From Sedimentibacter sp. zth1 (lineage in GTDB: Bacteria > Bacillota > Clostridia > Tissierellales > Sedimentibacteraceae), in NCBI RefSeq assembly GCF_017352195.1, contig NZ_CP071445.1, forward strand, positions 2,170,001-2,234,000: 64,000 nt of DNA, given 5' to 3'. Below are positions 17,175-25,486 of this stretch, one piece after another (the stretch's first letter is position 1; each line of letters starts with the position of its first letter). The notes under the pieces were generated by a model. It saw nothing but the letters and a program-made list of their open reading frames with translations, searched no databases and was not told the origin of the DNA. Both the position numbers and the translations under genes were made by a program.

Positions 17175-17270
17175 AAACTTACCCCCTTGAATAGTCTTAT
17201 ACTACATTGTATTCACAAATAAAAATAAAATTATATTTTGCCAAAAAAAAACAATATGTTTAAAATAATA

Positions 17271-17299
17271 TTGCATATAAAGTTTAAATAATATATAAT
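17271..17299 (+). promoter_or_regulatory. Sigma-A promoter of the HD-GYP gene
   Basis: TTGCAT and TATAAT spaced by 17 bases, 38 bases before the start codon. Confidence 0.65.
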
Positions 17300-17336
17300 T
17301 TATTGTAGGTGCAATTAAATTTATAGGAGTGTAACT

Positions 17337-18446
17337 ATGTTATTTATACCTACTGAACTATTAAAACCAAATATGATAATTGCAAGAGACATAAATTTGA
17401 CTATTACTGATCAGTTCAGTTTGCCTCTTTTGAGAAAAGGACAAGTTCTTAATGATCTTTTTATTAAAAAGATTAAATTTCATAACATTGCAGGTGTTTA
17501 TATAGATAATGATATTGCAAAGGATATTATTGTAAATGATATTATAAGCGAGAAGTTAAAAATCACCGTTTTGCGTGACATAAAGAAAAATTTTAATCTA
17601 TTTAAAAAAAATAGAGGGGAAGTAAATACACATATAGTTGATAATATATCAAAAATTGCAAAGAGTTTAGTTCTTGATATTTTATCGAATGACGAAATAT
17701 TAATTAATCTTATAGATTTAAAGAACTATGATGATTACACATACAGACACTCACTATGTGTTGCAATTTTAAGCATAACAACTGGTATTAGTTTGCAACT
17801 AAACGAACATATGTTAACAGAAATAGGCATATGTGCACTTTTACACGATATAGGTAAAATGACTATACCAATAGAAATTATTAATAAACCAGATTTATTA
17901 TCTCCGCAAGAATATGATACTGTAAAACAACACCCAATTATTGCAGTAGAGAAATTAAAGAAACTCTCTTTTGTATCTCAAGCAGTACTAGATGGAATAT
18001 TAACTCACCATGAAAAGTTTGATGGTACAGGCTATCCTTACGGATTAAAGGGTGATGAGATACCTTTATACGGCAAAATTCTTGCTATTGCAGACGTTTA
18101 CGACGCATTAACATCCACTAGGTCATATCGAAGAGCTTGCTTCCCTAATGAAGCAATAGAGTATGTTATGGGCTGTGCAGATGTACATTTTGATTATAAT
18201 ATATTGAAGGCTTTCTTGAAAAATATTGCAGCTTACCCTGTTGGTACATTTGTATCCTTAAGCAATGGACAAATAGCTATAGTTGTTAAAAATCTTCAGG
18301 TAAATCCTCTTAGACCAATTATAAGAATTATATATGCTGATGGAACAACTAGCAAAAACATAAATTTATCATATGATCTAGATCATATGAATATTACTAT
18401 AGTTAGCATGGGATATGAAAACCCTGGTTTTAGCTATTCACAATAA
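17337..18446 (+). CDS. HD-GYP domain protein, predicted c-di-GMP phosphodiesterase
   Basis: 369 aa. An N-terminal segment (1-110) of the kind common in clostridial HD-GYP proteins precedes the catalytic domain: YRHSLCVAILS, LLHDIGKMTIP, the QHP motif, and the signature HHEKFDGTGYPYGLKGDEIP followed by ADVYDALTS. All expected metal ligands are present, so it should be an active metal-dependent phosphodiesterase that linearises cyclic di-GMP. No membrane segments. It is a single-gene unit with its own promoter, and it may counterbalance the GGDEF proteins at 20.2 and 45.1 kb. Confidence 0.88.
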   Translation: MLFIPTELLKPNMIIARDINLTITDQFSLPLLRKGQVLNDLFIKKIKFHNIAGVYIDNDIAKDIIVNDIISEKLKITVLRDIKKNFNLFKKNRGEVNTHIVDNISKIAKSLVLDILSNDEILINLIDLKNYDDYTYRHSLCVAILSITTGISLQLNEHMLTEIGICALLHDIGKMTIPIEIINKPDLLSPQEYDTVKQHPIIAVEKLKKLSFVSQAVLDGILTHHEKFDGTGYPYGLKGDEIPLYGKILAIADVYDALTSTRSYRRACFPNEAIEYVMGCADVHFDYNILKAFLKNIAAYPVGTFVSLSNGQIAIVVKNLQVNPLRPIIRIIYADGTTSKNINLSYDLDHMNITIVSMGYENPGFSYSQ

Positions 18447-18453
18447 AAACTAT

Positions 18454-18481
18454 TTGCTTTTTTATAAAACTTTGATATAAT
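18454..18481 (+). promoter_or_regulatory. Promoter of tRNA-Ser
   Basis: TTGCTT and TATAAT separated by 16 bases; the -10 box ends 12 bases before the tRNA. Confidence 0.65.
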
Positions 18482-18493
18482 AACATAATTACT

Positions 18494-18584
18494 GGACAGG
18501 TACTCAAGTGGTTGAAGAGGCATGCTTGGAAAGCTTGTAGGATACAATTGTGTCGCGAAGGTTCGAATCCTTTCCTGTCCGCCA
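18494..18584 (+). tRNA. tRNA-Ser (anticodon GGA)
   Basis: A 91-base class II tRNA with encoded CCA. The acceptor stem GGACAGG pairs with CCTGTCC; the D-arm contains CTCAAGTGGTTGAAGAGG; the anticodon loop TTGGAAA gives GGA; a long variable arm typical of tRNA-Ser (GGATACAATTGTGTC region) and the T-arm GGTTCGAATCC follow. The anticodon stem CATGC/GCTTG has one T-T mismatch at its third pair, otherwise the cloverleaf is regular. Confidence 0.95.
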
Positions 18585-18604
18585 ATTTTTTTAGCGCATA
18601 AGCG

Positions 18605-19042
18605 TTATTTTTTTTCTACTTTTTTATGAAGTTTTGTTAACAATAAACTTACCAATGCAATTGCTATTGCCATAGCACCAATATTGAATATTGTTCTTAT
18701 TCCCAAATATATTGCCTGATCTATATCGTTTTGAACAAACTTAAGCATTGTCTCATACAAACCTATTCCAGGCACTATAGGAACAACTGCTGGAAAAATA
18801 AAAATTGTTGCAGGCATCTTAATTTTTCTAGCACAAATTTCTCCTAACAAAGATATTACAAGTGTTCCTAGAAAAAAACCAAATAACTCATAATTATTAT
18901 TTACACATATAATGTATATTAAATAACCTATGTCTGCTATCAAAGCAGAAAAAACTAAGCTTTTTCTTGGTGCTTGCATAACTAATGCAAAAAACCAAGT
19001 CGCTATAAAACAATATATTAAATCTAAAAATAAGTCTAACAT
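18605..19042 (-). CDS. ThrE-type exporter, small subunit (YjjB-like)
   Basis: 145 aa with four to five membrane segments and no signal peptide. The C-terminal ThrE half is recognisable from ATIFIFPAVVPIVPGIGLYETM. It follows the larger ThrE-half gene by 21 bases, so the two proteins together rebuild the fused threonine/serine exporter seen in actinobacteria (or the YjjPB exporter of Escherichia coli). Substrate could be threonine, serine or a small dicarboxylate; family alone does not decide. Confidence 0.8.
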   Translation of the reverse strand: MLDLFLDLIYCFIATWFFALVMQAPRKSLVFSALIADIGYLIYIICVNNNYELFGFFLGTLVISLLGEICARKIKMPATIFIFPAVVPIVPGIGLYETMLKFVQNDIDQAIYLGIRTIFNIGAMAIAIALVSLLLTKLHKKVEKK

Positions 19043-19063
19043 TTTTATATACCTCTTCTTATA

Positions 19064-19840
19064 TTATATAATTCCAATTGAAAACGAAAGTGATAATACA
19101 ATACCAGCTCCTGCACCTAATGCAGTTGCAACTAAAATAGCTTCTGTTCCTCTAACAACACCAGATAACAAATCACCACTCATAGTATCTCTAATTGCAT
19201 TGGTCATCGCAAGTCCTGGCAACAATGGCATTATTCCACCTATTATAATAATATTATAATCTCCTTTGCCAATTATAGAAGTAGCTATAATTGCAAATAC
19301 CGATATAATTGCTGAACCAAAGAATCCAACAAAAAATTTATGAGCATCAGTACTTCCAAGTTTCGTTGAAATAAACTGAACAATAAGCCCTGATAAAAAT
19401 GCTAATATAAATTCTATTGGCCCGCCTTTGAATAACAATGTAAAAAATGCTGCTGCTATACCTTCATAAGTTCTGTAAAATTTACCTTTCCTTATATTTA
19501 CCTCGCTTTTCAACTCCTTTAATTTTATCAATGCTTCATCTAAATTTATTTCCCTATTTGTTATCATTCTTGAAATAGTATTGACTTCATTTAATTTGTA
19601 TAAATTGATAGATCTATTTTTTATTCTTCTAATAATTGTTCTTTCGCCATCATTTTCAGTAGCTATAGTTATATGTGCACCAGTTGGTGTAACACTAGAA
19701 TCTATTTCAAATTCATTAAACGCTTTTCCTATTATATCAAGTGTATTTTCTACCCTATAAGCCTCCGCACCACTTTCCATCATAATTTGAGTCATTAATT
19801 TCAAAACTTTTAACAGTTTATCAATATTTACTGTTGACAT
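19064..19840 (-). CDS. ThrE-type exporter, large subunit (YjjP-like, DUF1212)
   Basis: 258 aa. The N-terminal cytosolic part has the family motif GAEAYRVENTLDIIGKAF and SSVTPTGAHITI; four or five membrane segments follow, with GGIMPLLPGLAMTNAIRDTMSGD, a signature loop of the DUF1212/ThrE family. Encoded first in a two-gene operon with its small partner. Predicted inner-membrane efflux of threonine/serine-like solutes, by homology. Confidence 0.82.
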   Translation of the reverse strand: MSTVNIDKLLKVLKLMTQIMMESGAEAYRVENTLDIIGKAFNEFEIDSSVTPTGAHITIATENDGERTIIRRIKNRSINLYKLNEVNTISRMITNREINLDEALIKLKELKSEVNIRKGKFYRTYEGIAAAFFTLLFKGGPIEFILAFLSGLIVQFISTKLGSTDAHKFFVGFFGSAIISVFAIIATSIIGKGDYNIIIIGGIMPLLPGLAMTNAIRDTMSGDLLSGVVRGTEAILVATALGAGAGIVLSLSFSIGII

Positions 19841-19908
19841 AATTATTCACCTCTACAAACTTTTTTCCTATTTAACTTATATTTTATACTTATTAGGCAA
19901 TATTAATA

Positions 19909-19937
19909 TTGATTTATTATTTTAAAACATATATAAT
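19909..19937 (+). promoter_or_regulatory. Promoter of the DUF1858 gene
   Basis: TTGATT and TATAAT spaced by 17 bases, 46 bases before the start codon. Confidence 0.65.
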
Positions 19938-19983
19938 TTTTATAGGCATGTTTATGTCTAATTATAATTTAGGAGGATTTAAA

Positions 19984-20169
19984 ATGGCAGTAACAAAAGA
20001 TTCACTTATTGGTGAAGTTATACAAGAAAATCCAAATGCCGTGGAAATTTTAATGTCTTTTGGTCTTGGTTGCGTAGGTTGCCCAAGTGCACAAATGGAA
20101 TCATTGGAAGAAGCAGCAATGGTTCATGGCGTTAATGTTGATAATATGATTGAAGCATTAAATAAATAA
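19984..20169 (+). CDS. DUF1858 small protein
   Basis: 61 aa, start fixed by TAGGAGGATTTAAA before the ATG of MAVTKDSLIGEVIQENPN. The conserved core FGLGCVGCPSAQMESLEEAA contains a CxxC pair expected to bind a metal or act in redox. DUF1858 occurs alone or fused to hybrid-cluster and cupin-type proteins in anaerobes; its function is not established. Own promoter and terminator, so it is a monocistronic unit. Confidence 0.85.
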   Translation: MAVTKDSLIGEVIQENPNAVEILMSFGLGCVGCPSAQMESLEEAAMVHGVNVDNMIEALNK

Positions 20170-20181
20170 TTATATAAAATA

Positions 20182-20216
20182 AAAAGAGCTTTTAATATAT
20201 TGTTATAAGCTCTTTT
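20182..20216. terminator. Bidirectional terminator
   Basis: AAAAGAGCTT and AAGCTCTTTT with a 15-base loop end the DUF1858 gene on the plus strand and the diguanylate cyclase gene on the minus strand. Confidence 0.8.
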
Positions 20217-21582
20217 ATTTTAACATAACTTTAGCCTTATACATTTCTATGTCGGCTCTTTTTAATAATTCCTTAAATTCCATTCCATCATCTCTAAATG
20301 TTGCTATACCATAGCAAAACGAACAAGTTATACTGCAATTAGACATAGATATATACTCTTCTTTCATTTCACTTAATATGTTATCTAAACTATCTTTAAT
20401 ATTGTTTATTGACTTATCATAATAAACGCTTACAAATTCATCTCCGCCTATCCTAGCTACTACATCATTTTTATCTGAAATGCTAAAAAATTTGTCTGCC
20501 ACATGCTTTAAAACATTATCTCCACAAAGGTGCCCATATTTGTCATTTATTATTTTTAAGTGATTAACATCAATTAAAACTAAATTCAACGTTTTATTAT
20601 ATAAAACTGCATTGCTTTTTAAAACATTAAATTGTTTTTCAAGAAACATTCTATTATACAATTTAGTTAAATAATCATGATTAGCATAAAAAATTTGATC
20701 ACTGTATAATAAATAATTTGATATCGCAATTTCAATACTTGATTTTAAAAATTTCATCAATCTTACATCATCTTTATCAAAAGAATTGATTTTAACAGAA
20801 TCTATACAAATCATACCATAAATATTATCCTTTATGATTATAGGTGAAATCAAGCTAGACTTGATATATTGTTTTCTACCATAGCATGTTTCTATAGGAT
20901 AAAAATCGACTATCTTTGATAAATCACTAATATTTTTAACATCATTCATTTTACCATTTGTTGATCTGTACAAAAAAGTTTCTTCTTGTTTTATAGAAAA
21001 TTTTTTTATTTTTTCTTCATAACCAATATGAGCAACAACTTCAAACTCACTATCTTTCTTTATCATAATTGTACCAATACAATTATTGTTAAATGTCTTT
21101 AATGCTGTTTCAAGCGTCAAATTATATATATCATTAATATCATTAAATTTAACTATGTTTTCCGTAATTTTAAGCATTAAATTTCTTACATTTGTCATTG
21201 ATATTAGTTGGTTTTTAGTTATTACATTTTCTGTTACATCTGCAAATTGCATAAGCAAACAATTTTTATCATTAAAAATTACAGGCTTAATTAAAACATT
21301 AGCATATAACAATTTTCCCTTATTATTTCTTATAGAAACTTCATTTTTACTAAAGTTTTTATTTTTATCAAATAAATTTTTAATCTGCTCCATTAAAATT
21401 TCATCATTAAATAATTCATCAATATACAGTTCAGATATATTTTTAAAACAACTATATGTGCTAATAAAAATTTTATTTGCAAACAAAATTTTCTCTTTAT
21501 TAAAAATTATAATTGGAGCAAGTATTAAATTATTAAAGGTTTTAAAATCTTCACCCGTTATAACTAAAGTTTTATTATTCAT
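20215..21582 (-). CDS. PAS-GAF-GGDEF diguanylate cyclase
   Basis: 455 aa, cytosolic. Residues 15-125 look like a PAS domain, 135-285 like a GAF domain (SSLISPIIIKDNIYGMICIDSV), and 295-455 form a GGDEF domain with ANHDYLTKLYNRMFLEKQF, LVLIDVNHLKIINDKYGH and the intact active site RIGGDEFVSVYY. The inhibitory I-site appears absent, because the position preceding the active loop reads D-K-N-D instead of RxxD. It should make cyclic di-GMP in response to a small-molecule or redox cue. Start supported by AGGAG. Confidence 0.87.
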   Translation of the reverse strand: MNNKTLVITGEDFKTFNNLILAPIIIFNKEKILFANKIFISTYSCFKNISELYIDELFNDEILMEQIKNLFDKNKNFSKNEVSIRNNKGKLLYANVLIKPVIFNDKNCLLMQFADVTENVITKNQLISMTNVRNLMLKITENIVKFNDINDIYNLTLETALKTFNNNCIGTIMIKKDSEFEVVAHIGYEEKIKKFSIKQEETFLYRSTNGKMNDVKNISDLSKIVDFYPIETCYGRKQYIKSSLISPIIIKDNIYGMICIDSVKINSFDKDDVRLMKFLKSSIEIAISNYLLYSDQIFYANHDYLTKLYNRMFLEKQFNVLKSNAVLYNKTLNLVLIDVNHLKIINDKYGHLCGDNVLKHVADKFFSISDKNDVVARIGGDEFVSVYYDKSINNIKDSLDNILSEMKEEYISMSNCSITCSFCYGIATFRDDGMEFKELLKRADIEMYKAKVMLK

Positions 21583-21693
21583 GCTTAACTCCTAATATTT
21601 ACATTTGTATAATTTTAACATAATTATATAATTTACAATAATTTCAAATAATAATATTAATTTATAATAAAATTTATATTTTATAATTAAAAA

Positions 21694-21723
21694 GCTATTG
21701 CAAACAATCTAGTTTACAATAGC
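21694..21723 (-). terminator. Terminator of the Sec-glutaredoxin gene
   Basis: A 12-base stem (GCTATTGTAAAC against GTTTGCAATAGC, one G-T pair) with a six-base loop is followed on the minus strand by TTTTTAATT. It starts eight bases after the glutaredoxin stop. Confidence 0.8.
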
Positions 21724-21730
21724 CCCCTAA

Positions 21731-21958
21731 TTACCCTAATAAAGTTTCTAATTTATCTCTGTCAAAACCTTCTACTACTTCATCATCAACATATATAATA
21801 GGAACTCCCATAAACCCTAATGACATAAGTTCTTTTCTTGAATTCATATCAGTTGAAACATTTTTTTCTTCAAATTCAACTTCTTTTTCTGCCAAATAGT
21901 CCTTAGCAGTATGACAATGCGGTCAAGTATTACTTGTGTAAATTTTTACTTTCTTCAT
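21731..21958 (-). CDS. Glutaredoxin-like selenoprotein (in-frame UGA read as Sec)
   Basis: A 75-codon gene interrupted by one TGA at 21923-21925 (codon 12). Reading it as selenocysteine gives [20 protein letters not shown], with U-P-H-C in place of the CPxC redox motif of NrdH/glutaredoxin proteins. The rest follows the fold: [36 protein letters not shown], including the cis-Pro in GVP and the GFD segment (split here: [10 protein letters not shown] and [11 protein letters not shown]). AAGGAG precedes the ATG by six bases and a strong terminator follows the final TAA. A hairpin suited to SECIS lies 13 bases after the TGA. Coding potential continues undisturbed past the TGA, which argues against a pseudogene. 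Likely a thiol-disulfide/selenenylsulfide reductase or reductant for a cytosolic enzyme. The Sec machinery is not in this window. Confidence 0.88.
21889..21909 (-). promoter_or_regulatory. Candidate bacterial SECIS element
   Basis: Thirteen bases after the in-frame UGA the mRNA can fold CUGCUAA with UUGGCAG (seven pairs, one G-U) around the loop GGACUAU. Distance to the UGA, stem length and a G at the start of a small loop fit bacterial SECIS elements recognised by SelB. Confidence 0.65.
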
Positions 21959-22189
21959 AATTTTCTCCTTGTTCTATTTTGATTATTTTTTCTTAATTTC
22001 TAATTATTATTTGTATAGTTTTTTTCTTAATATATATTTTTTTTCATATATTAACATTTATTATACTATATTACTATATTTTATTACTTTATTCAATGCT
22101 ATTATTTTAATTCATGCACATATTGTTTTCATTAGAATATTATGCATATATATGTTTGTATTTTTATTTTAATGAAAGGACTTGATTTA

Positions 22190-23065
22190 ATGAAAGATTG
22201 TACAGTAAAAATTACATTTCCAAAAAAAGTATTAAAAGGTGCAGGACTTAAAAAAACTTCATTTTTACCTTCATGGATATATAATATTAAAATATCAATA
22301 AAAAATAATAGTGAATATTTTAAAATATGCTCTTTTAACTCTACGTTTGCAAACGGAATTACATATCTAAATAATTTAAGTGTTAATGGACCAGATTATG
22401 ATATAATTAATTTTTTAAAATTTGTTGAACCAAACTTAAAAGTAGGTAATGATAATCTTATTGTTTTTGCTAATAATTTCAAACTATCACCTCTTTCAGA
22501 AAATATAATAACATTTGATATAGCCATTAATAACAACTATACATCTAGCTCTATAGAAAATTCAGGCGCAAAAATATCTCACAAAACAACTTTAAATATT
22601 AACACTTATTTACTAAACGACGGAAATATTTATTCTGATAACATTAGCACTGAAGCAATGGATTATTTAATTGAAGTGAATTCTGATACTGATAAACTTA
22701 AAATAAATGAAAAGTCTAAAATATATATTAATTGCAAGGCAGGACAATATGACTCAATTAGGAAGGTATACTTGAAGTGTTCACTAGATAGTGGGTTTGA
22801 TTATTTAACTGGTACCACAAATATAGAACCAAAAAACTTATATCTTTCAAACAACAGAACAATATTAAAGTGGTTCTTTGACATTGTTAATCAAGGTGAA
22901 TGCAAAAAAATTGGTTTTAAAGTTATGTCTAAAAGCAAATACAAAGATGAAAGCACTGTAAAAATCGGAGATAACCTTATCAATAGCATAAATTCAAACG
23001 GAGTAAATAACTCTACATATACACAATGTCCTGATACATGTAGACAAGGTTTTTTTATTGTATAG
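22190..23065 (+). CDS. Unknown protein with beta-rich repeat-like architecture
   Basis: 291 aa from the ATG preceded by GAAAGGA; no signal peptide or membrane segment. The composition (Asn, Ile, Ser, Thr, Lys) and alternating strands in IKISIKNNSEYFKICSFNS and KSKIYINCKAGQYDSIRKVYLKCSLDSG resemble DUF11/CARDB-type beta-sandwich domains in coat or surface proteins, but I cannot assign a family. The C-terminus YTQCPDTCRQGFFIV has a CxxxC pair. Single gene with its own terminator. A spore-coat or surface role is a guess. Confidence 0.7.
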   Translation: MKDCTVKITFPKKVLKGAGLKKTSFLPSWIYNIKISIKNNSEYFKICSFNSTFANGITYLNNLSVNGPDYDIINFLKFVEPNLKVGNDNLIVFANNFKLSPLSENIITFDIAINNNYTSSSIENSGAKISHKTTLNINTYLLNDGNIYSDNISTEAMDYLIEVNSDTDKLKINEKSKIYINCKAGQYDSIRKVYLKCSLDSGFDYLTGTTNIEPKNLYLSNNRTILKWFFDIVNQGECKKIGFKVMSKSKYKDESTVKIGDNLINSINSNGVNNSTYTQCPDTCRQGFFIV

Positions 23066-23085
23066 AATACACTCCTTTATATTTT

Positions 23086-23113
23086 AAAAGCACTTTTTAT
23101 AAGTGCTTTTTTT
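23086..23113 (+). terminator. Intrinsic terminator
   Basis: AAAAGCACTT and AAGTGCTTTT around a short loop, followed by further T; it ends the gene at 22190-23065. Confidence 0.85.
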
Positions 23114-23169
23114 CTATGTATATTTTTTTTAATATTTGCAATATTTATTGTTATAATAATAATAATTGT

Positions 23170-23198
23170 TTGCTATATTTATATATATTAACTATAAT
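23170..23198 (+). promoter_or_regulatory. Promoter of the AI-2E-family gene
   Basis: TTGCTA and TATAAT spaced by 17 bases, 28 bases before the start. Confidence 0.6.
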
Positions 23199-23225
23199 TA
23201 AACTATATATTATAGCAATGAAAGG

Positions 23226-24338
23226 ATGATTAAAATTAAAAAGAATTACTTAAAAATGGTACCTATATTTATATTGTTTGTTTTAATATTCAAGTTTATA
23301 TATAACAATAACGGATTTAGTTCATTTATGAAAATATGCATTCCAATATTTACAGGTGTTTTTTTTGCTATTGTTTTAAATCCACTGCTGAATTTTACGC
23401 AAACAAAACTAAAAATAAAATCAAGAGGTATTGCGATTGCACTTACATATTTGATTTTTTTAGTAATTATATTATTATTAATTACTATGATTGTTCCTGG
23501 TATAACAAGTAGCATAGCAGACTTTTTATCAGACTTTCCGGATTTATTGAAGCAATTTAGTGAATATATCATTGATTTTGCGAACAATTCTTTTATTGAT
23601 GGCAATACTGATATAAATAAATGGTTTGAACAAACAGTATTAACTGTATCGCAAAAGCTTTATAACTTTGCCTCATCAATGCTTAACACAGCAATAATAA
23701 GTGCTATATCAATTATATCTACAACATGGAATATATTATTATCATTATTTATATCTATATATATACTTTATGATAAAGAATATTTTGAAAATTTATTTTA
23801 TAGAACGTGTCATAGCTTATTCGAGAAAAAAAATGCAGATGAAATTGTACATTTAGGCTATAATTTTTACAGTAACGTAACAAATTTTATTGCAGGCAAG
23901 CTTATAGATTCGCTTATAATAGGTGCAATTGCATATATTGTTTCTGCATACCTAATTAAAGCACATTACCCATTGCTTATAAGCGTAATGCTCGGTATAA
24001 CAAATATGATACCTTACTTTGGTCCTTTCATTGGTGGTATACCAGCAGTCATAATAACATTATTATTTGATCCTATCAAAGGATTTTGGATGATTATTTT
24101 TATAATTATTCTACAGCAATTTGATGGTTGGTTCTTAGGACCTAAAATTTTAGGCATAAAACTTGAACTTAAACCAGTTTGGATTATTATATCTATAATT
24201 ATTGGTGGAGGATTATTTGGACCTATAGGAATGTTTCTAGCAACCCCTATTGCAGCATTAGTAAAAACTATTTTAGAAGGATACATTACTCTAAAACTTA
24301 AGGACAAAGAAATAACATTGCCTCATCAAAAAAAATAG
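23226..24338 (+). CDS. AI-2E family (PerM/YtvI-like) membrane permease
   Basis: 370 aa with about eight membrane segments. Family marks include the initial TM pair, the long amphipathic stretch IADFLSDFPDLLKQF (about 100-115), the conserved ISVMLGITNMIPYFGPFIGG, and GGGLFGPIGMFLATPIAAL near the end. The group contains AI-2 exporter TqsA, Na+/H+ exchangers and YtvI/SpoVV-like proteins; the substrate is not decided by homology, and export of a sporulation metabolite is possible in a spore former. The GAAAGG site touches the ATG, so the true start could lie a few codons downstream. Confidence 0.8.
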   Translation: MIKIKKNYLKMVPIFILFVLIFKFIYNNNGFSSFMKICIPIFTGVFFAIVLNPLLNFTQTKLKIKSRGIAIALTYLIFLVIILLLITMIVPGITSSIADFLSDFPDLLKQFSEYIIDFANNSFIDGNTDINKWFEQTVLTVSQKLYNFASSMLNTAIISAISIISTTWNILLSLFISIYILYDKEYFENLFYRTCHSLFEKKNADEIVHLGYNFYSNVTNFIAGKLIDSLIIGAIAYIVSAYLIKAHYPLLISVMLGITNMIPYFGPFIGGIPAVIITLLFDPIKGFWMIIFIIILQQFDGWFLGPKILGIKLELKPVWIIISIIIGGGLFGPIGMFLATPIAALVKTILEGYITLKLKDKEITLPHQKK

Positions 24339-24376
24339 TGAAAAAACCGCATTTTGTGCACAATTGTTTATAACTT

Positions 24377-24437
24377 TGTTGATAACCCGTAAAAACATGG
24401 CATTTATTGTGGATAACGCAGAAAAAGTTATCCACAA
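24377..24437. promoter_or_regulatory. Cluster of DnaA-box-like sequences with an 11-bp inverted repeat
   Basis: The 122-base gap ahead of the radical SAM gene holds TGTTGATAA (24377-24385, one mismatch to the complement of TTATCCACA), TGTGGATAA (24408-24416, perfect complement) and TTATCCACA (24428-24436, perfect). The last two lie in a perfect inverted repeat TTGTGGATAAC-N9-GTTATCCACAA (24407-24437). A TTGTGCACAA palindrome sits just upstream. This could bind DnaA, regulate the next gene, or act as a hairpin terminator for the upstream permease gene. Confidence 0.55.
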
Positions 24438-24460
24438 TTTATTTATAAGTAGGTGAACCG

Positions 24461-25393
24461 ATGGATTGGAATTGTAAAAATTATCATACTTTAGATTTTG
24501 AATTAAAAAAATATTTTGGCGAAAAAGCTATAAAATTATCAATAAATGGGGGTTTTACTTGTCCTAATAGAGACGGTTCAATTAATACCTGTGGTTGTAT
24601 TTTTTGCAGTGAAAAAGGCTCCGGTGATTTTGCAGGAAATGTTGATAACTCTATTAACAATCAAATCAACGAACAGATAAAGTTTCTAAGTAATAAATGG
24701 AAGTCGAACACGTATATAGCATACTTCCAAAGCTTTACCAATACATATGATAGTGTTATTAATCTAGAAAAAAAATATACTCAGGCACTAAATTGTCCTA
24801 ATATAAAGGGGTTAGCCATAGCAACCAGACCTGATTGTATAAATGAAAACATTGCTAAGCTTTTATCAAGTTATAATGATAGAACTTATCTATGGGTTGA
24901 ACTCGGTTTGCAAACTATCCACAAAAATTCCTCAGATTTTATCAGAAGGGGATATGACTTGGATGTATTTAACAATGCTATAAGTATGTTAAAGAAGTAC
25001 AATATAAGAGTTGTTGTACATTTAATTTTAGGTTTACCCAATGAAAGTAATCATGATATTTTGGAAAGTGTACAATACGTATGTACCAAAGGTATATGGG
25101 GTATTAAGCTTCATCTACTGCACGTTTTAAAAAATACTGATTTAGCTAATTATTATTATGAAAATAACATGAAATTATATACACAAGAAGAATATATTAA
25201 TCTTGTGTGTGACTGTATTGAAATAATGCCTCAAGATGTAGTTATACATAGGCTTACAGGCGATGGGAAACGAAGTGAATTAATAGCTCCTGAATGGAGT
25301 TTGCATAAATTAAAAGTCCTATCTGCAATAGACATTGAGCTTAGAAAAAGAAACAGTTACCAAGGATTGAAATTTAACCAAGAACAAAAATAA
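24461..25393 (+). CDS. Radical SAM protein, TIGR01212 family (YhcC-like)
   Basis: 310 aa. The N-terminal iron-sulfur region GGFTCPNRDGSINTCGCIFC followed by SEKGSGDFAG is the TIGR01212 signature with a three-Cys cluster motif; a further Cys is present. Then come AYFQSFTNTY, ATRPDCIN and WVELGLQTIHKNSSDFIRRGYD, all conserved in the family. It should be a [4Fe-4S] SAM-radical enzyme; the reaction is unestablished, although structure-based work on relatives points to RNA or metabolite modification. Upstream DNA has DnaA-box-like repeats. Confidence 0.88.
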   Translation: MDWNCKNYHTLDFELKKYFGEKAIKLSINGGFTCPNRDGSINTCGCIFCSEKGSGDFAGNVDNSINNQINEQIKFLSNKWKSNTYIAYFQSFTNTYDSVINLEKKYTQALNCPNIKGLAIATRPDCINENIAKLLSSYNDRTYLWVELGLQTIHKNSSDFIRRGYDLDVFNNAISMLKKYNIRVVVHLILGLPNESNHDILESVQYVCTKGIWGIKLHLLHVLKNTDLANYYYENNMKLYTQEEYINLVCDCIEIMPQDVVIHRLTGDGKRSELIAPEWSLHKLKVLSAIDIELRKRNSYQGLKFNQEQK

Positions 25394-25486
25394 TATAATT
25401 TGTAATTCTAATGTAACAATAAATCTTTATATCTATATTATAATTTACTTATAGATATATAAAATTATATAGATTTGGGTGAAATT

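Noticed and set aside
17175-17336. Possible lysine riboswitch upstream of dapA
   Set aside because: The leader is only about 100 bases before other signals and shows none of the long conserved helices; a riboswitch of this class needs more than 160 bases.
18585-18604. Terminator directly after tRNA-Ser
   Set aside because: There is a T-run but no convincing stem; AGCGCATAAGCGTT does not fold into a perfect hairpin.
24440-24461. T-box-like GGTGAACC motif before the radical SAM gene
   Set aside because: There is no specifier loop or paired stem upstream, so it is chance.
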